Shown here one piece after another: positions 35,409 through 43,610 of a stretch of DNA of 64,000 bases. Position 1 is the first letter of the stretch, and the number at the start of each line of letters is the position of its first letter. The notes under the pieces were generated by a model. That model had not been told where the DNA came from. It saw nothing but the letters and a program-made list of their open reading frames with translations, and did not search any database. This DNA comes from Chloroflexota bacterium (GTDB lineage: Bacteria; Chloroflexota; Dehalococcoidia; Lucifugimonadales; Lucifugimonadaceae), in contig JAQCHZ010000007.1 in assembly GCA_027618835.1 (NCBI GenBank), positions 1 to 64,000 on the forward strand, given 5' to 3'. A program made the translations under genes and the position numbers.

Positions 35409-35735
35409 ATGGTGCTGTATTTCAAATCTTGCCTGCGGTGCAAAGATGGAACTGTCGAATTAGGTTCCGATAACTTCGGATCGTTCCTTAGCTGCCTTAC
35501 GTGCGGTTACACGATCAACTCGCGATCGATCAGGTCTAACGGCTCTATCGAGCAGCCAATTGGCCTCGAAGATGACGTTGTGATGGCTCCTCAGATAGAG
35601 CCTGTAGCAATTCTGGATGAAATCGACGAGGACGAGATTGATGAACCAGATATCGATTTCTTCGACGACGAAGACGTCGAGGAAATCGAAGCGATCGAAG
35701 CTGAATCTAGTGAACTAGAGCGAGCAGCAATCTAA
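35409..35735 (+). CDS. Zinc-ribbon protein with acidic tail
   Basis: A 108-residue protein. Four cysteines C8, C11, C29 and C32 in SCLRC and LSCLTCGYTI form a zinc ribbon resembling those in transcription factors and RNA polymerase small subunits. After about residue 60 the protein is extremely acidic (DEIDEDEIDEPDIDFFDDED and onward), giving an intrinsically disordered tail. The ATG has GGAGG four nt upstream; a longer upstream frame lacks support. Function is unknown; a nucleic-acid-mimic or regulatory role is conceivable. Confidence in the gene is good, in the role low. Confidence 0.7.
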   Translation: MVLYFKSCLRCKDGTVELGSDNFGSFLSCLTCGYTINSRSIRSNGSIEQPIGLEDDVVMAPQIEPVAILDEIDEDEIDEPDIDFFDDEDVEEIEAIEAESSELERAAI

Positions 35736-35797
35736 GACACGGTGATGTGACGGCGCATCTGTCAGCGCGTCGTCACGTTGCGTTCAGTGAGTAGTTT

Positions 35798-36880
35798 CTA
35801 TTGTCTAACGATCTGGTCTAAGCCAAGCCTGCTCGTCTCGGAATCGAACCACTCGACAACCTCGCGGTGAAGAGGAATGCCATCCCTCTCACGTATCTCG
35901 GTCTCCTCATGCTCAGGAAGACCCGCGTAGTACACCCGGTCGTGGCCCTTCGCTGGCGGCGTGTTGACCAAGTAGGTCAAGAACTCGTCCATCGAGCCTT
36001 TGAACTCGGCGACATCTCGGAAAGCGTCAATGCTGAACGCCGCCACGAACTGTGAACCGTTCCCCGGTGGCGTGCTTATTCCAAAGAGACCCGCAGACAA
36101 AATTCCTGAGAAAACTTGACCGATAACGGCCATCCCGTAGCCTTTGTGAGAACCGAGATCGCGAGTCGAACCCCACGGAAGCAGTCGTAGTCCGTCCGGA
36201 ACTTCCTGTTCCACCATGATCGGAGTACCTTCTTCGTCAGCCATCAATCCCGGCAGCAATTTGGCACCTGTGCGCCTGAGAAGTTGAATTTTGTTTGCGG
36301 CAACTGATGAAGAGGAAATATCTAAAACAAACGGTGGCATCTTGTCGGCAGGAACCGCCCATGCATGAGGTACCGCTCCAACCCTTGGTTCAGCTCCGTA
36401 GGTAGGAACCATTACGGCACCGCCACCAGTGATCGCGTAACCGATCATGTCGTGCGGCATCGCCCGCATTGCGTGATACGCCATCATCCCAGCGTGGTTG
36501 CTGTTGTGGATGGTCACAGCACCGATGCCGACCTTCTTAGCCTTCTCGATTGCTATGTCCATCGCCTTTGGGCAAATAACAAGTCCGTGCGCTCTGTCAG
36601 CATCAATAGTTGCCACAGCCGAAGTCTCTTTTGTGATCTTCCAATCCGGAGTCGAGTTGATCTTCCCGTCGGCGAACGCCTGCACGTACGCCCGCAACAT
36701 GTTCGAAACGCCGTGAGTCTCGCAACCTCGAATATCGGCAGTGACCAGACCGTCAGACGCCAGCTCAGCGTCTTCGCGTGACATGCCCATCACTTCAAAA
36801 ATATCGGCAGTGGTCTTGAAAAGATCCTCCCGACGAATCATCACTCGGTCGGCTTCTGGAACGTGAAAGTGTTCTAGCAT
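35798..36880 (-). CDS. Ldh-family (malate/L-lactate/ureidoglycolate-type) dehydrogenase, copy A
   Basis: A 360-residue NAD(P)-dependent oxidoreductase of the YlbC/YiaK/ComC type, not related to classical lactate dehydrogenase. Visible are RGCETHGVSNM near residue 49, IGAVTIHNSNHAGMMAYH (catalytic His region), PFVLDISSSSVAANKIQLL and GSHKGYGMAVIGQVFSG. It likely interconverts a 2-hydroxy acid and a 2-oxo acid. The start is set at the ATG beginning LEHFHVPEAD by alignment with its tandem paralogue. It lies 14 nt after copy B, so the two are cotranscribed. Confidence 0.88.
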   Translation of the reverse strand: MLEHFHVPEADRVMIRREDLFKTTADIFEVMGMSREDAELASDGLVTADIRGCETHGVSNMLRAYVQAFADGKINSTPDWKITKETSAVATIDADRAHGLVICPKAMDIAIEKAKKVGIGAVTIHNSNHAGMMAYHAMRAMPHDMIGYAITGGGAVMVPTYGAEPRVGAVPHAWAVPADKMPPFVLDISSSSVAANKIQLLRRTGAKLLPGLMADEEGTPIMVEQEVPDGLRLLPWGSTRDLGSHKGYGMAVIGQVFSGILSAGLFGISTPPGNGSQFVAAFSIDAFRDVAEFKGSMDEFLTYLVNTPPAKGHDRVYYAGLPEHEETEIRERDGIPLHREVVEWFDSETSRLGLDQIVRQ

Positions 36881-36894
36881 TGTTCTTCTACTTC

Positions 36895-37971
36895 CTATCG
36901 TTCCAGTGGTGAAAGATCGAATTCGTTGGTTGCGGAATCGAACCATTCGACCACTTCGTGGTGAAGCGGGATGCCGCGTTCGTGGCGATCGATCGATTCT
37001 TCGTGCTCGGGCAGACCAGCGTAGTAAACGCGATCGTGACCCGGTGCCGGGGGCGTCTCTCGTAAATACTTCATGAAATTGTCCATCGAATCCTTGAACC
37101 GCTGGACATCTGTGAATGCCTCGATCGAATAAGCGGCTACGAAGTGCGACATGTGACCGCCTTCGTAGGGGCCGAACGCTCCATCGGAAAGAATTCCACC
37201 GAAAATCTGCGCAACAGCGCTCAGACCGTAGCCCTTGTGCGATCCAAGCTCACGGGTTGCACCGTTTGGCAGCACGATGTTGTCGGGCGGAATCTCTCGT
37301 TCGTCCATGATCGGATTTCCTTCAGCGTCAGCCATTATTCCAGGGATGGTCATCGAGTTCATTCGACGCAGAAGTTCGATCTTATTGGCAGCCACAGATG
37401 AGGAAGAAATATCGAGTATAAACGGCGGTTCTTTGTCGCCGGGAACAGCCCAGGCGTGAGGATTGGGAGCGAGACGAGGCTCTGCACCAAATGTAGGCGG
37501 CATGCTCTGTCCGCCAGCCGTGATTGCGTAGCCGATCATATCGTGAGGGAGCGCCATCATTGCGTGGTAGGCGATCATCCCGGCGTGCCGACCGTTGCTC
37601 ATCGTGATCGCACCAATGCCTGTGTCTCGGGCCTTTTCGATCGCCAGCTTCATGACCTGAGGAATAACGGCAATGCCGAGTCCACGGTCGCAATCGACGT
37701 TCGCCGTTGTTGGGGTTTCTCGGGTGATCGTCCAGTTAGGCGTCGGGTTGATAAAGCCTTCAGCTACACCAGCTATGTAGCGACGCATCATGTTCGAAAC
37801 GCCGTGAGTGTCGACGCCTCGGGTATCGGACAACAGCAACACGTCGGTCGCTTGCCATGCGTCCTGTTTGGAGAAACCGATCTTCAGAAACAGTTCGTTG
37901 ACGGTCTTGCGAAGAGCGTCGGGCATGATCCGAACTTCGTCTTCTTCAGCAACATGAAAATGTTCGAGCAT
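36895..37971 (-). CDS. Ldh-family dehydrogenase, copy B
   Basis: A 358-residue tandem paralogue starting LEHFHVAEEDE. It shares the motifs RGVDTHGVSNM, IGAITMSNGRHAGMIAYH, PFILDISSSSVAANKIELL and GSHKGYGLSAVAQIFGG. The residue after the catalytic-loop NSNH/NGRH differs (Ser-Asn versus Gly-Arg), which may alter substrate preference. The ATG start is clear. It is the first gene of the pair. Tandem duplication with retained motifs suggests two related hydroxy-acid activities. Confidence 0.88.
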   Translation of the reverse strand: MLEHFHVAEEDEVRIMPDALRKTVNELFLKIGFSKQDAWQATDVLLLSDTRGVDTHGVSNMMRRYIAGVAEGFINPTPNWTITRETPTTANVDCDRGLGIAVIPQVMKLAIEKARDTGIGAITMSNGRHAGMIAYHAMMALPHDMIGYAITAGGQSMPPTFGAEPRLAPNPHAWAVPGDKEPPFILDISSSSVAANKIELLRRMNSMTIPGIMADAEGNPIMDEREIPPDNIVLPNGATRELGSHKGYGLSAVAQIFGGILSDGAFGPYEGGHMSHFVAAYSIEAFTDVQRFKDSMDNFMKYLRETPPAPGHDRVYYAGLPEHEESIDRHERGIPLHHEVVEWFDSATNEFDLSPLER

Positions 37972-38196
37972 GGATTGGGCGTTTCCCTCGGTTGGTGTGA
38001 CTCAAGCGATTGCAGCACCTGTGGGCGTATGTGCCCGTCAGCATGTCGCACAAGATACGCCTGAAACATTAGTGCGTAAATGAGATGTGGATGTTTGAGC
38101 TCGATAAGTTTTACTCGCCATTGATTCTTATTGGTGTCATATCTAATGTACGATTCACCCTAATTTCCATTGGAATGTGAACACCGGAGTGGCTAC

Positions 38197-38355
38197 TTGC
38201 AGGACGTGACGATAGCGGCGATACAGATGGCGTCGGTTATGGGCGACATCGAGAGTAATCTTGCCTCGATAGATCGGTTGCTTGGCGACGCGGTCGGGCA
38301 GGGCGCGAATATCGCTTGCTTTCCCGAAATTTACGATACCTGGGAGAGTAAATAG
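38197..38355 (+). pseudogene. Nitrilase (C-N hydrolase) N-terminal remnant
   Basis: TTG with GGAG eight nt upstream begins a frame reading TIAAIQMASVMGDIESNLAS, then GANIACFPEIYDTW and TAG. This is the first strand and the catalytic-Glu region (FPE) of carbon-nitrogen hydrolases, which are normally 260-300 residues. Only about 52 codons remain. The TAG overlaps the GTG start of the next gene, so this stub could still act as a translated leader. Confidence 0.6.
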
Positions 38356-38894
38356 TGAACTCGCAAGAAATGGCGAAAAAGCTGCATAGCGTGGCGGGTC
38401 GAGGCTGTATCGCTGTCACCGGTTCTGGAATTCAGGCAATCAGCGATCTTTTCTCCGAGCCGGGAGCCTCTCGAACGATTCTCGATGCGCAAGTTCCTTA
38501 CTCACGACTCGCACTAGAAGAGTTCGTGGGTGCACCGACCGATCAGCACGTTTCGGCAGAAGAGGCGAAGCTCATGGCTAAAGCAGCGCTAAAACGAGCG
38601 CAGCATCTGGCACAGGGCGATGAAGGCGATGAGCCGTTGTTCGGAGTGGGCTGCACTGCCGCAGTAGCAACAGACAGAGTTCGTAGAGGTGAAGATAGAG
38701 CGCACATCGCGTGGACGACGGGAACGCACTCCGGTGGAGCATCGGTCTGGTTCGACAAGCAGGTTCGCACTCGTGCCGATGAAGACGAAGTAGTATCGGC
38801 CATAGTGCTGAATTCGATTGCTATGGCGTTGGAAATCGATGAGCGGCTGGGTTTGCACGTTCTTGAAACGGAGAGATTTGATGAGTTCGATTGA
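38355..38894 (+). CDS. CinA C-terminal-like protein
   Basis: A 179-residue protein resembling the CinA C-terminal (NMN deamidase-type) domain: CIAVTGSGIQAISDLFSEPG and ASRTILDAQVPYSRLALEEF, then the later FGVGCTAAVATDRVRRGEDR motif. The start is GTG with GGGAGAG upstream. It overlaps the downstream nucleotidyltransferase gene by 14 nt. In plants and some bacteria these two domains occur fused in one protein, so the pair very likely works together on a nucleotide substrate, possibly NMN/NAD related. The exact reaction is unproven. Confidence 0.75.
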   Translation: MNSQEMAKKLHSVAGRGCIAVTGSGIQAISDLFSEPGASRTILDAQVPYSRLALEEFVGAPTDQHVSAEEAKLMAKAALKRAQHLAQGDEGDEPLFGVGCTAAVATDRVRRGEDRAHIAWTTGTHSGGASVWFDKQVRTRADEDEVVSAIVLNSIAMALEIDERLGLHVLETERFDEFD

Positions 38895-39501
38895 ACGGCT
38901 CTATGCTGACCAAATTAGTGCACTTGTAATTTCTCCTAATGGCGAGGTAAGCGAATCGCTGCCTGACCATCCATTGGTACTCGCCGGATCGTTCAACCCG
39001 CTCCACGATGGTCATCGTCGAATGCTCGAAGCCGCCTCTGTGATCGTCGACCGAGCCCCCTACTACGAGATTTCAATTACGAACGTCGACAAGCCAGTTC
39101 TTCCGCAAGAAGAACTTGAACGCCGTGCCGCACGGGTGACTTCCACTGGGAACTCGATAATCGTGACGAAGGCACCTCGCTTCACCGAGAAATCATCGAT
39201 TCTCCCGGGCTCAATGTTCGTCATAGGGTTCGATACCTACATTCGCTTGATGGACAAACGCTACTATACTGATCATGTCGCAGGCGAGCGCTCGCCAGTC
39301 GAGAATTCACTCGACCTTATCTTCGAAAACCGATGCGGATTCGTGGTGGCTGGCAGGGTCGACGATCAAAACCAGTTTCGTGGCTTGCACGACGTTGAAT
39401 TCAAGGTTCCGGTTCGATACCGAAGCATGTTCACAGAACTGACAGAAGAGCAGTTCAGATCTGATCTTTCGTCGACGGAAATTCGCAACCAAACCCGGTA
39501 A
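38881..39501 (+). CDS. Nucleotidyltransferase (NMNAT/cytidylyltransferase-like)
   Basis: A 206-residue protein with the HxGH nucleotidyltransferase signature H42-D-G-H45 in LAGSFNPLHDGHRRMLEAA. A C-terminal SSTEIR replaces the usual ISSTxIR motif. This superfamily transfers a nucleotidyl group from ATP or CTP. The ATG is chosen because GGAGAG precedes it and the family begins there; the longer frame lies inside the upstream CinA-like gene. Translational coupling with that gene is likely. Confidence 0.8.
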   Translation: MSSIERLYADQISALVISPNGEVSESLPDHPLVLAGSFNPLHDGHRRMLEAASVIVDRAPYYEISITNVDKPVLPQEELERRAARVTSTGNSIIVTKAPRFTEKSSILPGSMFVIGFDTYIRLMDKRYYTDHVAGERSPVENSLDLIFENRCGFVVAGRVDDQNQFRGLHDVEFKVPVRYRSMFTELTEEQFRSDLSSTEIRNQTR

Positions 39502-39628
39502 CCTCGGCAAGAAGTACCCGTAGTATCGATTTACGAGCAATCTGCATCCAACCGGGATTAGCGACACATACAAACCACTTTTAACTGCAGCACACCTGAC
39601 TGCGTCAAGTCTGGGATTCAATTTACAT

Positions 39629-40219
39629 ATGACTGTTTCTGATTCAAAGAACTCACGAGTCGCATCCTCATCGGTGGAGCCGATGTTCATTGAACGATGG
39701 TCGTCGAAAGCCTTTAGCGATAAAGCTCTTTCCGATGATCAAATTTCCTCGTTGTTTGAAGCCGCTCACTGGGCTCCTTCATCCAGCAATCGCCAGCCTT
39801 GGTTGTTCGTATACGCAACCGATGGTCCTGATCGTGAAAAGTTCAACACTCTCCTGAATGAAGGCAATGCTCGGTACGCTCCAAATGCCGGAATGATGGT
39901 GTTGATTTTTGCTCGAATTGTTGACGACGAAGGTAACAAGATTCGCACCGCACTATTCGACACCGGTGCGGCATGGATGTCGTTGGCACTACAGGCGAAT
40001 CGAATGGGACTTAATACGAGGGCAATGGGCGGTATCGATCTCGATGCGGCTTACGACGTGGCTCGAGTGCCACGTGATAAGTTCGAGACGGTCTGCGCTA
40101 TCGCTGTCGGCTATCGTGGGACAGACGACGATATTCACGAACGAATGGTCGAGCAAAACTTCGCCAACGATCGCAAAGACGTTAGAGAAATAGCTTTCAA
40201 AGGCACGTATTCAGGATAG
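39629..40219 (+). CDS. Nitroreductase family protein
   Basis: A 196-residue FMN-dependent oxidoreductase. The signature ERWSSKAFSDKALSDDQISS is followed by AHWAPSSSNRQPW, the FMN phosphate-binding region, and later TGAAWMSLALQANRMGLNTR and ICAIAVGYRG-like strands. Family members reduce nitro groups, quinones or flavins with NAD(P)H, and some act in cofactor or dehalogenase chemistry. Length matches family norms. It is monocistronic, with no obvious ribosome site. Confidence 0.88.
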   Translation: MTVSDSKNSRVASSSVEPMFIERWSSKAFSDKALSDDQISSLFEAAHWAPSSSNRQPWLFVYATDGPDREKFNTLLNEGNARYAPNAGMMVLIFARIVDDEGNKIRTALFDTGAAWMSLALQANRMGLNTRAMGGIDLDAAYDVARVPRDKFETVCAIAVGYRGTDDDIHERMVEQNFANDRKDVREIAFKGTYSG

Positions 40220-40228
40220 CGACGAGAA

Positions 40229-41068
40229 CTACGGCAGGCGGGTATCGGGGTTCGCCCGGATGTATTCCGCCTGTCGAGTTCCAAACCGTTCCTGAAGTTG
40301 AATTGATAGACCGCCGTCGATTGTCAGCGTGTGACCTGTGATGAACGACGCATCGTCTGAGCACAGGAACGCGATCCCATTGGCGATGTCGTCAGGCAAG
40401 CCGGTGCGTCGAAGCGGGTACTGATCGGCGAAAAATGCGTGACCAGTCGGATTCTCTTCCCACATCTTCGCTAGACCTTCGCCGACGATGTGCCCAGGGG
40501 CGATAGCGTTCACCCTGATGCCATCAGGTCCGAAGTCGGTTGCCATCTGGCGGGTCATGCCTACAACACCGGCCTTTGCTGCCTCGTATACGAGCATTCC
40601 CGGCTCCTGAAGGAAGCTGTGGACCGATGCGAGGTTGATGATGTTGCCGCCGCCGTTAACTCGCATGTGAGGAATAGCGTTCTTCGGCCCAAGATAGAGG
40701 GCTTTGAGCAGTACGTCGATTCCGTAATTCCAGCCATCTTCTTCCACAGTCAAAGCAGTGCCGTGAATCTTAGATTCACCAGCCATTACTCCGAATGCAT
40801 TCTGCACCAGAATGTCGAGCCGGCCGTATAGATCGACCGCTTCGTTGACCATTCGGGCGATGTCTTCGCTAATTGAGACATCGACGTGGCTTGCAGCTGC
40901 AGTGCCACCAGCCTGCTTTATGCGCTCGACGTTCTCAGCTGCCGCAGCATCATTGAAATCGGCGATGAATACCTTGGCACCCTCGGAGGCGAACTTGCGT
41001 GCCGTTGCACCACCGATTCCCAACGCTCCACCGGTGATGATTGCTACTTGACCTTCAAACCTGTTCAT
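40229..41068 (-). CDS. Short-chain dehydrogenase/reductase (SDR)
   Basis: A 279-residue classical SDR. The cofactor motif TGGALGIGGA is at residues 13-22, then NAFGVMAG (NNAG-like), the catalytic Ser region NLASVHSFLQ, and the YxxxK dyad in YEAAKAG. The C-terminus carries PDDIANGIAFLCSDDASFIT and GHTLTIDGG. It is NAD(P)-dependent; the D in VFIADFN favours NAD. The ATG has GAGGAAAC upstream. It is convergent with the nitroreductase gene, with only about 10 nt between. Confidence 0.92.
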   Translation of the reverse strand: MNRFEGQVAIITGGALGIGGATARKFASEGAKVFIADFNDAAAAENVERIKQAGGTAAASHVDVSISEDIARMVNEAVDLYGRLDILVQNAFGVMAGESKIHGTALTVEEDGWNYGIDVLLKALYLGPKNAIPHMRVNGGGNIINLASVHSFLQEPGMLVYEAAKAGVVGMTRQMATDFGPDGIRVNAIAPGHIVGEGLAKMWEENPTGHAFFADQYPLRRTGLPDDIANGIAFLCSDDASFITGHTLTIDGGLSIQLQERFGTRQAEYIRANPDTRLP

Positions 41069-41190
41069 GTTTCCTCTTTGTCTTTGTGAGATTGTTGCGA
41101 AACAACGCTATGGGCGAAATAGTACCGGAACGTAGTGCATGGAATGCGCTCGCTGTGGACGTGAAACGCATCCGGTGTGAAACTGCTGGT

Positions 41191-42282
41191 ATGTCCACAA
41201 TCCCAATTCGTCGTGAACAGATAACGCCCGAATGGCTGACCTCAATGCTATCGAGCGTCGGCGATTGCCAGATTGCCGCTCTCGACTTTCAAGAGATGAC
41301 AGGTCATAACCCCGACCTTTCTCAGCTTTTCCGAGTGCTTATCGATTACTCGAAGAGGGAAGCGGCTCATCCCGATGTTGTGATCGTCAAAATTCCACCG
41401 GTCAACGATATTGTTCGCCTTCGCGAGGCTGCATATGGTCCGTACGCCAGTGAGCTGGGCAGTTATCGTCTGCTAGAAGATTTTCAAGGAGCTTCGATCG
41501 CTCGGATGTACGGTGCTGATGAAGATCCAAGCGAAAATACCGTTTGCTTCGTTTTCGAAGATCTAGGAGCGCTGCCAGCAGGGCAGAAGTATGCCAAGGT
41601 CGATCTTGAAGTCGCCAAGGCAACGCTTGATCTGATGGCGTCGTTTCATGGTCGATTCTGGGAAGACGAATCGCTCGGCTCGGCCGATTGGATTCGCAGT
41701 GCTGACTGGTCTTTTATATTTAAACAAGATCCACTCGACTCGGCTGTCGGCTGGAAGGTCATACGCGACGACGAACGATTCGATAAATCGGGAGGACTGG
41801 TGATCGCTGGCGAGTATCTTGGTGCACGTCTGAACGATCTTCAAACAGCCATGGCGACCCGCCCGAACACGCTCACCCACAACGATTTTCACCAGGGCAA
41901 TGTTCAATTGCGTCAGACACCTGGCGGTGTGCGACCCGTACTCATCGACTGGCAAATGCCGGCGTTTGCAGGTGCGACCAACGATTTGGCGAAATTTATG
42001 ATGACTACTGTTCCGTTCGAAATTCTCGTTGAGCAAGAGAACGCCTTGGTCTCGCACTACTTTGAGCAATTGAAAGCAAACGGTGGTCGCAACTACTCGT
42101 TTGACGAATGTTGGCGAGACTATCGTCGGGCACAAGTTGCGACGTTCGCCAATTACGCCAACAGTTGCTACGAAACGTCACCAGACGGCGATTTGATCGA
42201 ATCGTCAGGAGATTCAACGCATGCGGTCATCAAGGCGTTAACACTGACCGACCCTGCCGAGATGAGCGAAATCCTGCCATAG
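41191..42282 (+). CDS. Phosphotransferase family protein (aminoglycoside/ecdysteroid kinase-like)
   Basis: A 363-residue kinase-fold protein. The Brenner motif THNDFHQGNV and the metal motif VLIDWQMP are clear; the N-terminal lobe has VIVKIPPVND with the conserved Lys. Related eukaryotic-like members are called ecdysteroid kinase-like or DUF1679 proteins. The start is set at the ATG before STIPIRREQITPEW, a typical family N-terminus; 50 upstream in-frame codons show no family pattern. The substrate is unknown, probably a small hydroxylated metabolite. Confidence 0.82.
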   Translation: MSTIPIRREQITPEWLTSMLSSVGDCQIAALDFQEMTGHNPDLSQLFRVLIDYSKREAAHPDVVIVKIPPVNDIVRLREAAYGPYASELGSYRLLEDFQGASIARMYGADEDPSENTVCFVFEDLGALPAGQKYAKVDLEVAKATLDLMASFHGRFWEDESLGSADWIRSADWSFIFKQDPLDSAVGWKVIRDDERFDKSGGLVIAGEYLGARLNDLQTAMATRPNTLTHNDFHQGNVQLRQTPGGVRPVLIDWQMPAFAGATNDLAKFMMTTVPFEILVEQENALVSHYFEQLKANGGRNYSFDECWRDYRRAQVATFANYANSCYETSPDGDLIESSGDSTHAVIKALTLTDPAEMSEILP

Positions 42283-42305
42283 CCCCGCACAGGGACTGGA
42301 AGCGA

Positions 42306-43505
42306 CTAACGTCCGCCCTTTGAAACCTGCTTGAACAGCGCGAAACTCGCAGAGTAGCCGTGCAAGAACGTCTGATCACCAAGTGGCCCAATCTCACCGT
42401 TAGAGAAGAACCCGGTAATCGGAATATCCGCCACTATGTCTGTAAACACCGAAGTGTCGTGATCCGGCGAGCCGTAAAGATATTGCCCGCGTCCGATACA
42501 GCTGAACAATAGCGCCGACGCCGGAATATCGCCTTCGTCAAGGTTCTCGATGTACTCTTTAAGCATCATGCGCAGGTCTTCGTCAGCCGCTTGAGCGTCA
42601 CGAACGAAGAACTGTACAACCTGTCCTTCTTGGACAAGCTCACCGACCGCAAGTGTGCCGTCTTCTTCGTCTGCGCCAAGAACGTTCCTGATAAGGAACT
42701 CGCCTTCACTGCTGTTCTGCGCCAATCGATCCATGATGATTCCGATTTGGAGCGAACGACGAATTAGGCGCTTCTCGCGAGTTTCCGCAGCCTCAAATAA
42801 ATCTCGTAGTACTTCTAATGGAGTCTGATCACCAAGTTTTGAAATTACGTTGATTTCAGATTCGGTTACAACGAGTGGTTCACCAATAGGTCGGCATCCC
42901 TGCGCCACAATCGTTTCAACCTCCAGATCCCCAGTAAAAGCGACGCCTACGGCTCCTGATCGAACTGAACGCTCGTTGATGAATAGTGCGTTCGCACCGG
43001 GCTGACCGCCACCACTGGCAAGTCCTCCGATTTTTACCGTTGACGGATATGCGAAATCCAGACCTGCAAGCAGATGGTCGCTTCGTAGTGTGAACGGATC
43101 GGGCAGCAACATAATTGCTGGGCAATCTTCGGCTCGAATGCCCAACAATGCTTGCCATTCTTCGGGACCGGCATCTTGGCTGGGAAGTTCGTCTTGATTC
43201 AGATGAAATGGTGAAAGTCCAACCCCAGGAAGAATGGCTGCTGAAATCGCGATGCCAGGTCTTCGTTCAACTTCTTGACCACCACCGATAACGCCAGCGG
43301 CAGAACACCCGATAAGAACTTTGGCGCCGAGTTTTTCGGCAAGTAATTCGGGTGCCACGACATACGAGGGCATGTGGTGGGACGATATGAATACCACTGC
43401 TAAATCGGGATGTTGACCATCCAGATTCGCAAGTATTTGCTCAGATGCCTGGCTGATCGCTTCTGTAAAAGAAGGCGAGTCTGATACGGCAGAACTCCAC
43501 TGCAA
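42306..43505 (-). CDS. FIST-domain sensory protein
   Basis: A 399-residue protein with an N-terminal FIST domain (VVFISSHH, then KVLIGCSAAGVIGGGQEVER) and a FIST C domain (LLFSCIGRGQYLYGSPDHDT, then FFSNGEIGPLGDQTFLHGYS). FIST proteins are thought to sense small ligands, perhaps amino acids. There is no output domain here, so it would act on a partner. The start is TTG with GGAG nine nt upstream. It follows the HemL-like gene on the same strand, but a strong hairpin separates them. Confidence 0.88.
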   Translation of the reverse strand: MQWSSAVSDSPSFTEAISQASEQILANLDGQHPDLAVVFISSHHMPSYVVAPELLAEKLGAKVLIGCSAAGVIGGGQEVERRPGIAISAAILPGVGLSPFHLNQDELPSQDAGPEEWQALLGIRAEDCPAIMLLPDPFTLRSDHLLAGLDFAYPSTVKIGGLASGGGQPGANALFINERSVRSGAVGVAFTGDLEVETIVAQGCRPIGEPLVVTESEINVISKLGDQTPLEVLRDLFEAAETREKRLIRRSLQIGIIMDRLAQNSSEGEFLIRNVLGADEEDGTLAVGELVQEGQVVQFFVRDAQAADEDLRMMLKEYIENLDEGDIPASALLFSCIGRGQYLYGSPDHDTSVFTDIVADIPITGFFSNGEIGPLGDQTFLHGYSASFALFKQVSKGGR

Positions 43506-43552
43506 GTTTTGCTACTCCTGTCCCGGTTCGAGCCACGCGCCTACCGGAAAGT

Positions 43553-43606
43553 ATCCAGTCACTCTGCGTCGAAACCGCTTGTGTCGCCGACGCAGAGTGA
43601 ATGGAT
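43553..43606. terminator. Long hairpin between HemL-like and FIST genes
   Basis: CACTCTGCGTCG (43560-43571) pairs perfectly with CGACGCAGAGTG (43588-43599), with ATCCA/TGGAT extending the arms. It lies 5 nt past the HemL-like stop. The T content on the minus-strand exit side is modest (TACTTTCC), so it is either an attenuating terminator or a 3'-end-protecting stem. Confidence 0.6.
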
Positions 43607-43610
43607 ATCT

